Shown: piece after piece, positions 1 through 9,000 of the stretch
Layout of the letters: every line of letters begins with the position of its first letter
How positions within the stretch are numbered: position 1 is the stretch's first letter
NCBI GenBank assembly: GCA_017477255.1
Contig: JAFUXB010000005.1
Location: 1 to 64,000, forward strand
Direction of reading: 5' to 3'
From: Bacilli bacterium
GTDB taxonomy: Bacteria; Bacillota_I; Bacilli_A; RFN20; CAG-826
DNA: 64,000 nt
Notes under the pieces: generated by a model
What the model was told of the DNA's origin: nothing
Database searches by the model: none
What the model saw: only the letters and a program-made list of their open reading frames with translations
Made by a program: the position numbers and the translations under genes

Positions 1-220
1 CTTTATCCACTAATTCAAATCGTTTTTCAGGCGTCCAATTTTTGTTGGTTGAGGAATGTTTTAAACCGTTAGTTCCCAAATCATTATAAATTTTTACCCA
101 TCCTTTAACATGATGCATAAATGTTATGCGCTGATTCCTAGTTTTTCCAGGTGTCGCAATATATTCGCCATTTTTATACTTGTTTACGCATTCAAGTTTG
201 AATTCCCATGAATATTTCAT
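1..220 (-). CDS. IS3-family transposase OrfA, N-terminal part
   Basis: The 73 residues visible start MKYSWEFKLECVNKYKNG and contain GKTRNQRITFMHHVKGWV, the helix-turn-helix pattern at the start of IS3 OrfA proteins. OrfA binds the element ends and with OrfB forms the transposase by programmed frameshifting. The reading frame is open to the window edge. A terminal repeat lies 20-47 bp upstream, as expected for this family. Confidence 0.7.
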   Translation of the reverse strand, partial: MKYSWEFKLECVNKYKNGEYIATPGKTRNQRITFMHHVKGWVKIYNDLGTNGLKHSSTNKNWTPEKRFELVDK

Positions 221-267
221 AGAAAAAGTACCCCTTTCCTAATGTCTAGGATTTGGGGTACCTTTCA
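1..267 (-). mobile_element. IS3-family insertion sequence, partial (cut by window edge)
   Basis: Read inward from 267 on the minus strand, the sequence begins TGAAAGGTACCCCAAATC and continues into TAGACA. This is the usual style of terminal inverted repeat in the IS150/IS3 group (TG-start, CCCCAAA, TAGACA). It is followed by the start of an OrfA-like gene at 220. The rest of the element lies left of the window, so its length and second end are not visible. Confidence 0.6.
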
Positions 268-293
268 TTTTGCAGGCTTCTTTAAGGTTTTAG

Positions 294-1775
294 CTATTTA
301 TTTCCTTTTTCTTTAACTTCAATTACTTGTTGTTTTTGAGCTATTTTTCCACCAAGATATCCTGCAAGAAGAGTAGCAACATCTATACCAGTTGCTTCTT
401 TTATACCTTGGAAAATTTGAGTTCCATTTTTAGTAATTTCTTCACCAAGTTTTGCAGTATTTCCTTCACCATACATTGTAATATTTCCAATTTTTGATAA
501 GGCTTCTGCAGTTGGTTTAGCATAAGCTTCAACAGTATTAGGAATAACATTTGAATCAAGAACTAATTGTAATGTAGCAGCTTCTCCATATTGTTTCATG
601 GCTTCTGCTTTTTTCTTAATTGCTTCAGCTTCGGCTTCACCTTTAGCTCTAATTCCTTCAGCTTCTGCTAATGCAGCTTCTTTTTTAGCATTTGCTTCAG
701 CAATTAAAGATGCAGCACGTTTTTCTGCTTCATATAAATCAGCATCAGCTTTAGCTTTTCTTTCACTAGCTTCAGCTTCAGCATTTTTAACTACAGAATA
801 TAAACTTGCATCAGCTTCTCTTTCAGCTTTATATTTTTCAGCATCAGCTTTTTTATTGATCTCTGCATCTAATTTCTTTTGAGCAATTTCAGCACTCTTT
901 TCATTTAATGTAATTTCTTTAGTCTTTTTAGCAATTTCTGCTTCAACTTCATTATTATTAAGTACTAATTGTTGTTTTTGTCTTTGAATTTCATAAGCAA
1001 CATCAGCATCAGCTTTAGCTATATCTTCATTTCTTTTAAGTTCAGCTTTCTTTAATTCTAATGCGTTATTTTGTGCAGCTATTTCTAAAGCACTATTAAC
1101 ACGTGCATCATTTGCTTCCTTATCAGCTTCAGCTTTAGCGATTGCGATATCTCTTTCAGCATTAGCTTTAGCAATTGATGCATCTTTTTGAATTTGTGAG
1201 ACATTATCAATACCTAAGTTATAGATAACACTATTTGAATCAGAGAAGTTTTGAATATTAAAGTTAACAACTTCAATACCAAGTTTAGCCATATCAGGAA
1301 CAACGTTTTCCATCACTTTTTCAGCAATTCCTTTACGGTTTTGAACAAGAGTTTTAATATTGGCTGTACCAATAATTTCTCTCATGTTACCTTGTAAAAT
1401 TTGTTGAACTTGGGCTTGAAGATCAGCATTTGAAATACCAAGTAAACTTTCAAAAGCTCTATGTAATAATTGTGGATCACTAGAAATTTTTAAGTTAGCA
1501 ACACCATCAACATTAATATTGATAAATTCAGTAGTTGGGATTGGTTCGTCAGTTTTAATATCAACTTGGAAGACTTTAAGAGATAATTTATCTTGTCTTT
1601 GGAAGAATGGAATTCTAAATCCAGCCTTTCCAATTAAAATTTTCTTTTTACCCATACCTGAAATCATAATAGCTTCATCAGGTCCTGCTTTAACATAACT
1701 TGTTAAAAACAAAATAACAAAAAGAAAAACAATAACACAACCTACAATAATAAGAGCAATAACCCATCCTTGCAT
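294..1775 (-). CDS. floT: flotillin-like SPFH-domain membrane scaffold protein
   Basis: 493 aa. One N-terminal membrane segment (about residues 5-27) is followed by an SPFH/band-7 domain (about 28-200, with VKAGPDEA at its start). Then comes a long Ala/Glu/Lys-rich coiled coil (about 200-400) with the EAEA-type repeats typical of flotillins, and a Gly-rich tail (LLAGYLGGKIAQ). Length and order match bacterial FloT/YuaG, which organises membrane microdomains. The start is supported by AAGGAGG 6-12 bp upstream. No NfeD-type partner gene is adjacent. The apparent plus-strand frame inside it is a shadow of the Ala-rich repeats. Confidence 0.88.
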   Translation of the reverse strand: MQGWVIALIIVGCVIVFLFVILFLTSYVKAGPDEAIMISGMGKKKILIGKAGFRIPFFQRQDKLSLKVFQVDIKTDEPIPTTEFININVDGVANLKISSDPQLLHRAFESLLGISNADLQAQVQQILQGNMREIIGTANIKTLVQNRKGIAEKVMENVVPDMAKLGIEVVNFNIQNFSDSNSVIYNLGIDNVSQIQKDASIAKANAERDIAIAKAEADKEANDARVNSALEIAAQNNALELKKAELKRNEDIAKADADVAYEIQRQKQQLVLNNNEVEAEIAKKTKEITLNEKSAEIAQKKLDAEINKKADAEKYKAEREADASLYSVVKNAEAEASERKAKADADLYEAEKRAASLIAEANAKKEAALAEAEGIRAKGEAEAEAIKKKAEAMKQYGEAATLQLVLDSNVIPNTVEAYAKPTAEALSKIGNITMYGEGNTAKLGEEITKNGTQIFQGIKEATGIDVATLLAGYLGGKIAQKQQVIEVKEKGNK

Positions 1776-1946
1776 AAGAAATACCTCCTTTTTTCTTATT
1801 AGTTATATTATTCAACAAAATAATATAATTTGTAAATGAAATGATATAAGAATTTTTTTTGGTAATTAAAATTTAAAAACTAACTTTAAACTCTTAAGAC
1901 AACATTTATTTAAAGTAGCTTTCTACAACATTAAAACCCATCAATA

Positions 1947-2429
1947 TTAGATTGAATTATTGCTCTTTTTAATTTCATTTAAAAACTTATTTTTGTAATC
2001 TTCAATTTTCATTAAATTTTTATCTAAAGTAAAGTAACATTCATCATTATCATGTAAAACTATTGTAATTTTGGTGTCTTCACTTAGAAATGCTTCGCCT
2101 ACAAATGTAATGTCATATTGAAAAATTATATCTAAAAACTCCCTTAAAACCTTAGGTTCAAATATTATTTTTAAATATGTATATTCCTTTTTAAAGTATC
2201 CTTTTTTAATAATCTCTTCGTATTTTAATTCAAGTTTTTTAATCTCTTCAATTCCTTTAATGTAATTAGGACTTTCTATTATAGTACCATCAAACCTTAT
2301 AACTTTTAAAACCTGTAGTAAAACAGCCACTAAAAAATTTTTTTCATGTTCTTGCGATTTAAAAATCCACTCATCAAAATTCGCACGAACCATATTTTTA
2401 CCCATTTTAGTATACTCTATATATTTCAT
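1947..2429 (-). CDS. hypothetical protein
   Basis: 160 aa from the ATG at 2429, chosen because AGGAGG sits 5 bp upstream; a start at 2465 would have no such site. It is a charged, soluble-looking alpha/beta protein with no signal peptide or membrane segment. The C-terminal half has hydrophobic strands (KITIVLHDN, ECYFTL). I do not recognise the family. It is followed 17 bp upstream by another small unknown gene in the same direction, so the two may be co-transcribed. Function unknown. Confidence 0.6.
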   Translation of the reverse strand: MKYIEYTKMGKNMVRANFDEWIFKSQEHEKNFLVAVLLQVLKVIRFDGTIIESPNYIKGIEEIKKLELKYEEIIKKGYFKKEYTYLKIIFEPKVLREFLDIIFQYDITFVGEAFLSEDTKITIVLHDNDECYFTLDKNLMKIEDYKNKFLNEIKKSNNSI

Positions 2430-2482
2430 TAAAACCTCCTCTTTATTATTTTCCATAAAAAACAATAAATTTTATATAACTT

Positions 2483-2809
2483 CTACTCTATTGTCTTTTT
2501 TATTTTAGATTTAACTATTTCTCCAATTAAATCCCAATATCTCTGTTCAAATTTGTAGAAGAAAAGACTTATTTTCCTTCTTTTAGCAGTTAATTTAGGG
2601 TCTTCCCAATAAGGTTCAATACGAATATTTTTTCCATCATAAAACAAGTTTATTTCTAAATCATTAAATTCTAGCCATACATAAACCTTCAGCAAAAAGC
2701 GTTCATTTTGAAAATAAAAATATTCGCCTCCATTTTTTTCATAAGTTACTGAACAATGATATTCAGTAACTAAATAATTAAAAGCATTCATTATCATTTC
2801 ATACGCCAT
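2483..2809 (-). CDS. hypothetical protein
   Basis: 108 aa, rich in Tyr and Phe, with alternating strand-like segments (NGGEYFYFQNERFLLKVYVW) and no signal peptide. A good Shine-Dalgarno (AAGGAG) lies upstream of the ATG. It forms a run of small same-strand unknown genes with its neighbours at 1947 and 2883. Small, aromatic, cytosolic proteins in such runs are sometimes immunity-type proteins, but nothing here proves that. Confidence 0.6.
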   Translation of the reverse strand: MAYEMIMNAFNYLVTEYHCSVTYEKNGGEYFYFQNERFLLKVYVWLEFNDLEINLFYDGKNIRIEPYWEDPKLTAKRRKISLFFYKFEQRYWDLIGEIVKSKIKKTIE

Positions 2810-2882
2810 ATTTTTCTCCTTAAAGTTACTTAATTGATCAACTATTTATATTAATTCATATGTTTTCATATTAAAATTCGAT

Positions 2883-3365
2883 TTAAATATTATTTAGATA
2901 TACTTTATATTCATCAACTAAGAAAGATGCCATTTTTGTTGCTTCTATCTCTAAACTTCGATTTGATCTTTTTGTATCTTGTAAAAAATACCATTGATAA
3001 TAATAAGTTAGCAGCTTAGTCAATTGAAATATATCGTCTAAATTATTATAAAATGTGTCCTCACTTCCTATTGGCAAATAAATAGAAGGAAATGTTTTCT
3101 TTTTTTCATCACCTGGAAAGAAAATTCCATAGCAATATTTATTATTTGCTGATTTATATTTGCTACCTGCTGTAAGATGAATATAACATCTTAATGGGAA
3201 AAAATATCTCTTTCGTAAAAATTTTAAATATTCACAGATAAAATTAGCTTTTTTTAAATTAATGTTCTTATCTTTTATGATTCTTAAATCCCTTTTGCTT
3301 GAGTCTAGATAATAACTTTTAAATTCATAATCAATCCAACTAACAAATTTATTCATATTCATCAC
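2883..3365 (-). CDS. hypothetical protein, faint zincin-like C-terminus without HExxH
   Basis: 160 aa. The N-terminal half is basic. The C-terminal half reads LTYYYQWYF, then RSLEIEATKMASFLVDEY. The second part resembles the E-x-E-A-x-x-F-A helix that follows the metal-binding helix in ImmA/SprT-like peptidases, but the HExxH motif that should precede it is absent (YYYQW). So it may be a non-catalytic relative, or the likeness may be chance. Upstream sequence offers only a weak ribosome site. Confidence 0.5.
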   Translation of the reverse strand: MMNMNKFVSWIDYEFKSYYLDSSKRDLRIIKDKNINLKKANFICEYLKFLRKRYFFPLRCYIHLTAGSKYKSANNKYCYGIFFPGDEKKKTFPSIYLPIGSEDTFYNNLDDIFQLTKLLTYYYQWYFLQDTKRSNRSLEIEATKMASFLVDEYKVYLNNI

Positions 3366-3408
3366 TTAATTTAAAGCTCATGTACTACTCATTAATCATT
3401 ATATTATT

Positions 3409-4275
3409 TTATAGCTTACATCTAATAAATAAACTCACAAAATAAGGAATAATAAAAATCAAAAAAGAAAGTGAAATATCACTTAAATAAGCTAGTCCAT
3501 CGGATAATCTAGTTAAAATATTAATAGCTACAGTTAAACCAATAAAAACTATTAAGATTATGTTTTTGATTTTTTTCTCGTTTTCTACAACAAAACTAAT
3601 AGATCCAATTATTAAAATAGGAGAATAAATAGAAAGAAAATCAGGAAAATTAGAAAAATCACTATCACTAATATGCTTTAATTCCATTAATTCTAATTTA
3701 TTTTCACATGTTTTATACCAAGGAATATATTCAATTTCTCTAGTATAAGAAATTAAATAATTAACTCTATTTGATACTAAATATAAAAGTAAAAATGAAA
3801 TAATTAATGAAATTACAATCGATAAACCTGTAAATATGATTCTATTAATGTCTTCTTCTTTTATATATTTATAAGCAAATCTAAAACCATAAAAAACAAA
3901 TAAAAATGCAAATAACAATACAATAATAATTGCTAAAGGTTTAGCTAAAAAATTAAACCATCCTTCTTTACTTAATAAAAGGAAAAATAATGAAAATACA
4001 CCAGCAAAACTAACTAATATCCCTAATAAAATAACTAATATTCTATGAGATGTTTTGTTATAAAAAGACACTCCAAATTTAATTAATATTCCACCTAAAA
4101 CACTAACAATTCCAAAAGCAAAAAAGCTTAAAATTACATTAAAAACCATCCAGATTGGCGCTCTTTTTACTAAAAATAACGATTTACTTATTTCAAAATC
4201 TAAAAAAGTTCCTAATAAAAATAAGATTAAGAATGTAATTAAAACTATTAAACTTATTAATCTTTTTTTAGTCAT
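3409..4275 (-). CDS. multipass membrane protein, degenerate PAP2-phosphatase-like
   Basis: 288 aa with about seven hydrophobic segments. Two stretches sit where PAP2 phosphatases carry catalytic motifs. NFPDFLSIYSP replaces the usual FPSGH block, and TRLSDGLAYLSD resembles the SR-x5-H-x3-D block with the catalytic His lost. I infer a PAP2-fold membrane protein that has probably lost phosphatase activity; the fold assignment is by motif spacing only. A Shine-Dalgarno (GGGAG) precedes the start. The lipoprotein gene upstream ends 2 bp before this start, so the pair is likely co-transcribed. Confidence 0.6.
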   Translation of the reverse strand: MTKKRLISLIVLITFLILFLLGTFLDFEISKSLFLVKRAPIWMVFNVILSFFAFGIVSVLGGILIKFGVSFYNKTSHRILVILLGILVSFAGVFSLFFLLLSKEGWFNFLAKPLAIIIVLLFAFLFVFYGFRFAYKYIKEEDINRIIFTGLSIVISLIISFLLLYLVSNRVNYLISYTREIEYIPWYKTCENKLELMELKHISDSDFSNFPDFLSIYSPILIIGSISFVVENEKKIKNIILIVFIGLTVAINILTRLSDGLAYLSDISLSFLIFIIPYFVSLFIRCKL

Positions 4276-4277
4276 GT

Positions 4278-4805
4278 TTACTCCCTATAACTAAATTGAT
4301 TTTGGCAGAAACTAATTAGTTTATTTTTATTCATTGTAGGTTTTTTAACCATCAAACTTGCTACTATTTCTTCATCATAATAAAAATTTATAATTCTATA
4401 TTCACTTGAATTTACAACATCATTTCTAATTTTGTAAATAAGATCAATTGATTCATTTCGTTCAAATTTTTTACACGTAAAATAACAAGTCAAATAATTT
4501 GAAAAAAACTTATTAAAATTCCAGTTAAAAGATATACAAAAGCATTTATTTTCATTTAAGTTAGCAAAAAAATATCGATATTCCCCACCATTTCCATTTC
4601 CAATTAAGATCAAATAATTTTTTAATTCAGTATCTTCAATATATGCATCATGCAAAAATGATGAATTAAGTGCATATTTTTCTTCTGTTTTATTTTCTAC
4701 ATTAAAAAAATTAAAGAAATAATTATTATTTTCTTGTTCATAACTTCTGCTACAACTTAGTAACAAAAAAGAAATCATTAAAATAAGTGTTCTTTTATAA
4801 ATCAT
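4278..4805 (-). CDS. small putative lipoprotein
   Basis: 175 aa. It begins with a basic stretch and a hydrophobic core ending in SFLLLSC, a lipobox, so Cys18 should be lipidated and the rest exposed outside the membrane. The mature part is Asn/Tyr/Phe-rich with no family I know. No ribosome site is visible before the start. A TATAAA box ends 8 nt upstream of the ATG, so the transcript may have almost no leader. It precedes the PAP2-like gene by 2 bp. Confidence 0.6.
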   Translation of the reverse strand: MIYKRTLILMISFLLLSCSRSYEQENNNYFFNFFNVENKTEEKYALNSSFLHDAYIEDTELKNYLILIGNGNGGEYRYFFANLNENKCFCISFNWNFNKFFSNYLTCYFTCKKFERNESIDLIYKIRNDVVNSSEYRIINFYYDEEIVASLMVKKPTMNKNKLISFCQNQFSYRE

Positions 4806-4896
4806 AATTTAATTTTATATTAAAAAAATAAACAATCATACTATTTAATTGATTAAATCAGCGTTTTCTAAAAACTCCTAATTTCATCTTATTTAT

Positions 4897-4950
4897 ACTA
4901 GACACTTTTTCGCTATTTTGCAAAACTGTCTAGTAGCACTAGACACTTTT
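4897..4950. promoter_or_regulatory. candidate operator: dyad plus extra half-site
   Basis: A perfect interrupted palindrome, TGTCTAGT-AGC-ACTAGACA, lies at 4927-4945. A third copy of the right half with its flank (ACTAGACACTTTT) is at 4897-4909 and is repeated at 4938-4950. The array ends about 37 bp before the -35 box of the promoter at 4987. The geometry fits a transcription-factor site; the binding protein is unknown. Confidence 0.5.
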
Positions 4951-4986
4951 ACATCATATTTTTTTATCATTTTTTAAAATAAATAC

Positions 4987-5015
4987 TTGCACGAATAATA
5001 TTAATATATTATATT
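4987..5015 (+). promoter_or_regulatory. sigma-A-type promoter of the c-di-GMP riboswitch transcript
   Basis: TTGCAC at 4987-4992, a spacer of exactly 17 bp, and TATATT at 5010-5015. The expected transcription start near 5021-5023 coincides with the 5' edge of the riboswitch. Confidence 0.8.
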
Positions 5016-5017
5016 AA

Positions 5018-5115
5018 TAGCAGTGAAAAGCAAACTCATAGCAATATGGGGACGCAAAGCTATAGGGCCTTATAGAGGTAGCCAGTTGCCGTCAAGAAAG
5101 TAGATACGGTAAACT
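5018..5115 (+). ncRNA. cyclic di-GMP-I (GEMM-I) riboswitch
   Basis: The aptamer shows the diagnostic conserved blocks in order: AAGCAAACTCATAGC, then GGGACGCAAAGCTA, then AGGGCC, then GGTAGCCAGTTGCCG. GGGACGCAAAGC and GGTAGC-GTTGCCG are hallmarks of the GEMM-I class, which binds cyclic di-GMP. It lies between a strong promoter and two secreted-protein genes. A minus-strand gene about 6 kb away encodes an intact EAL phosphodiesterase. Confidence 0.93.
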
Positions 5116-5127
5116 GGTATTTTTTAT
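5082..5127 (+). terminator. riboswitch expression platform (intrinsic terminator)
   Basis: CCAGTTGCCG (5082-5091) can pair with CGGTAAACTGG (5107-5117), followed by a T-rich tract (5118-5127). The 5' arm is part of the conserved 3' element of the aptamer, so ligand-bound folding and the terminator exclude each other. I infer an ON switch: c-di-GMP allows transcription of the downstream surface proteins. Confidence 0.7.
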
Positions 5128-5140
5128 TTAAAGGGTGAAT

Positions 5141-6073
5141 ATGGCAATTAAAAATAGCAAACCATTAAAATTAGTTGCAGCAACTTCTGTTGTTATTTTC
5201 ACTTTACTTGCTTGTTTTAGTGGCGTATTTGCTTGGTTTACAAGTGTTAGAGCACAAGACACTAGTGGTAATTCAATGGCAATTGATTCTATTAGTGGTA
5301 AATTTTATAAATTAAGTTTACATAGACATGTTGAAGGAACTGGTGATTTTGAACCACAATCAACTGCAACTACTGTTTCTTTTAATAAAGAAGCTGAAGC
5401 TTCAGTTACAATTAGAAGTTGGAATCCAAGAGATCTAGATCCAGTTAATATGGATAACGCTTTACTTATGGGTAGCTATAACCCAAATCATCAAAGTGAT
5501 CCTGTTTTAATGCTTATTGAATTAAATGATTCTTATACAATTGAAGAAGGATCATCTTATAAAATTAATGCATCAATTACTAAACCTGTTGAAGGTAGTG
5601 ATACTTATGATGCAGATGTTACTTCATTTAAAAAAAGATATGGATTAAAAGATACTGATCCTCTTGAACCAGAATTTATTGGAAAAAATGTTGGATATGA
5701 TTTTGATGTAACAACTGATGATAATCCATTAAGTTCAATTGTTAAATATTATTCAACTGCTTATGCAGATGAAGATGCTTTAGACGCAATTACAAGTGAT
5801 TCTTCATATGATATTTCAAAATCAAGTCTAACTACTACTGGTTCATTTTTTACAATGACTACTAGTACAGATGGAACTATGACTTATAATCAAGATTTTG
5901 ATGATACAAAAGATTTTTATGTAGCTAACGCAGGTGAAACTGTTAAATATATTGCAGTTATTTTTGATTATTACTCAGAAGCTTTAGAATATATCTATAA
6001 TATCAACTTAGGTGATGAAAGACTTGATGAAGATATTATTAAATTTAAATGTGATTGGAATATGGTGGTCTAA
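5141..6073 (+). CDS. secreted surface protein with SipW-type signal, c-di-GMP controlled
   Basis: 310 aa from ATG 5141; a GTG at 5135 lies inside the AAAGGGTG ribosome site and is less likely. The N-terminus has a basic start, a hydrophobic segment and then GVFAWFTS, the style of TasA/CalY-like and SipW-dependent signal peptides. The mature part is Asp/Ser/Thr-rich and beta-strand-like, with no catalytic motif. It may be a fibre or matrix protein. The start follows the c-di-GMP riboswitch directly, and the gene ends at the base before the next start, so both form one operon. No SipW-type peptidase gene is visible in the window. Confidence 0.72.
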   Translation: MAIKNSKPLKLVAATSVVIFTLLACFSGVFAWFTSVRAQDTSGNSMAIDSISGKFYKLSLHRHVEGTGDFEPQSTATTVSFNKEAEASVTIRSWNPRDLDPVNMDNALLMGSYNPNHQSDPVLMLIELNDSYTIEEGSSYKINASITKPVEGSDTYDADVTSFKKRYGLKDTDPLEPEFIGKNVGYDFDVTTDDNPLSSIVKYYSTAYADEDALDAITSDSSYDISKSSLTTTGSFFTMTTSTDGTMTYNQDFDDTKDFYVANAGETVKYIAVIFDYYSEALEYIYNINLGDERLDEDIIKFKCDWNMVV

Positions 6074-9000
6074 ATGAAAAGTAGAACTTTAAGAAAAATT
6101 ATTGCTGCTACAACTTTAGTATTAGGAGTTGCTATTTCAGTCACTTCTTCTTTATCTTGGTTTGATGAAACAGTAAAAATTGAAACTGAAAATGTTACTG
6201 GTGTTTCAGAAGGTGCTTATTTCCATAGTGGAAACGGAACTAAAGATTATCCTTATACTATTACAAGAAAAAGACATTTATATAACTTAGCATGGCTTCA
6301 ATATTTAGGATATTTTCTTTCAAAAGATAGTGAAGGAAATATAAAAAGTGAACAAAACACTGTTTATTTCAGACTTTTAAATGATATTAATATGGATGGA
6401 ATGTATATTCCTCCAATTGGAACAAGTGAATATCCATTTATTGGAAACTTTGATGGTCAAGGTTATAAAGTTACTAATTTTAAAACAACTAATGATTATT
6501 CAGATTTTACTGGCGAAGGACAAAAACACCCTTACACTGTTACAACTGATAATTTTAAAGATAATCAAGTCAAAATTGTTGGTTTTTTTGGTGTAGTTGG
6601 TTCAATTGGTGATTCTTCAAATTACACATATGATTCAAAAACTAACCAAGTTAAAAATGTTGGACTTGATAACTTTGAAGTTAAATCAAAAGCAACTGAT
6701 ACTTTAGTTGGTTTAGCTGCAGGTTATGTTAATGGTGAACTTGCTAGTGTTGCAGTTAATAATGGTAAGTTAAATTTAACATCTGAAACTGCAACTACTG
6801 CTTTAGATAGCACTAACTTAACTTCAAATGTTTCAGATTATAGTATTGTTGGTTATGCTACTGATCCTTATAAAACTAAAGTAACTAAAGTAAGTCAAAG
6901 TGCTTATAAAGTTAATAGAGCTCAAACCCAAGAATTTGTTGTTCAAGAAGATGGCGATGAAAACGGTTATGGTGGTTCAATTGATATGAAATCACTTCAT
7001 ACTAGATTAAATAACATTAAAGATAATTACGCCACTAATGCTAGATACGACTACTGGAGAACTTACGATTATCATTCTGGCGTTAAAGACACTAATTATA
7101 CTGCAACAGCTTATGCATCTAATTATTATTCAGCCATTTATAATACTAACGATACTGCTGGTCACTATAATTTTGCATTACGTGATGACACCTACGACTC
7201 TCGTTATACTTATCTTGCTGGTGGTTACTATGAAACAGGTAATTATTATGAATTAGCTGATCATAAGCAGTTTGTTATATTCAATGGTACATACTATATT
7301 CAATGTAATGGAACAACAATTGACAAAACGACAAATGAATCTAACGCCACAACTTTTGAAATGGATTCTACTGGAAAAATTTTTTATAAAGTCAACAATT
7401 CCACGTATTATCTCAGAAATTATTATGGTGATTTAGCTGCTACAAACAACGAAGGATACGCCACTTCCTGGACTATAAACGATGATAAAACATATAGAAT
7501 TATTGGGAGCACTTACAATTCTCAAAATTATTACATAAAATATGATACAACTTCTGAAAGTTGGATATTAGATACATATGAAGTCACTTATTCAATTTCA
7601 TACCAAAATACAAATAACCACTTATCAACTAGCGGTAACAATTTAAGTAATTCAACAACAAATTCCCCTATTTGGTATTTAAGTTCATTAACAGGTACAA
7701 CTACAATTTACACAATAATAAATGGTCAACGATACTACCTTTACAGAAATAATGGCAACTTAAGATTAAATACAAATAGTCAGAACTGGAATATAGAAAG
7801 CAACGGCGATTATTTAAGATTTTATAATTACAGAGACTATTATGGAAATTATTATCTATCTTTTTATTATAATAACTGGACTTTAAGGTCAAATACAAAT
7901 AATGCAAATTTATTAGTAACAAAATATATACAAGATGTTAGTTCATATATACAAAAAACATCATTTACTACTATAAGTAAAGCAGGCCCAGATGAAGTCT
8001 TAGACAAAACAGTAGCCAAAATGACTTTTGAAGCTGAAAACACAACATATTTCCCTTTAGCAACAAAAAATAATACTAATGACTTTACTCCATTAGAAAA
8101 GAATTCTGCGTATATTATTTCTGGTTCATCAATTAGTGGAACAGTTAGTAGTTATAAAGATGTTGGAAATACTCGTGTTTCTTATTATCCAATTAGTGGC
8201 AATTTAAAAAACTTTGATAGATCTACTGGAGAATTCACGCAACTTTATACTGTTGATTATAGTGGCAGCACTCTTACAAGACAAACTATCCCAGAAAATA
8301 ACACATACGTTAGATATAAAGATGCAAAGGCATCACTTGAAAAAGTTTTAAGCAATGATGGTACAAATGCCTATGGTATGCACTTTATGGATGCGTCAAT
8401 TTCCAAGGAAAATATAATCACTGCTCCTTATGTTAAATTAAATAAAGATGACTTATATAATTATGAGTTACCTGTTAATTCAATTGACTTCCAATTAAAA
8501 GAATTTGGTTATATAAATTTTATAGCTGGTACATACTATGTAAGCACTCAAGGGACCGGCTACAACAACTCAAGTTTCTTTGCTTTATATAAAATAGAAA
8601 GATTAGATTCTGAACCTAAAAAGATTAATAGGATTTTAGAGATTGATAAAGTATACAAGCATACATCAGGTAATGAAAATTATTCATATGTATATCAATT
8701 AAAAGACGGCAATTCTACTTTCTATACAAAACCTTATAAAATAATAAATCAAGCTGGTGATAAAGCTTGGCTTGATGATAGTGATACAAGCCCTTATTCC
8801 ACTAATACTTATGTAGAAACATTACCTTCAGGCTATACATTAGCTTTTGATGTAGCAAGAATTCGTAAAAATAATATTGCAACTTCAACTTTTAACTATA
8901 ATGCTTATTATTTTGAAATACCTATGAATGATGGTGAATTCTGCTTAGGATCTGTTGAGGGCTCTGATGGCTCTTACTTAATGTACTTAGATATTGCAGC

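Noticed and set aside
598-882. Long Ala/Ser-rich plus-strand open frame opposite the flotillin gene
   Set aside because: It is a shadow of the A/E/K repeat codons of the flotillin coiled coil; no ribosome site and low-complexity composition.
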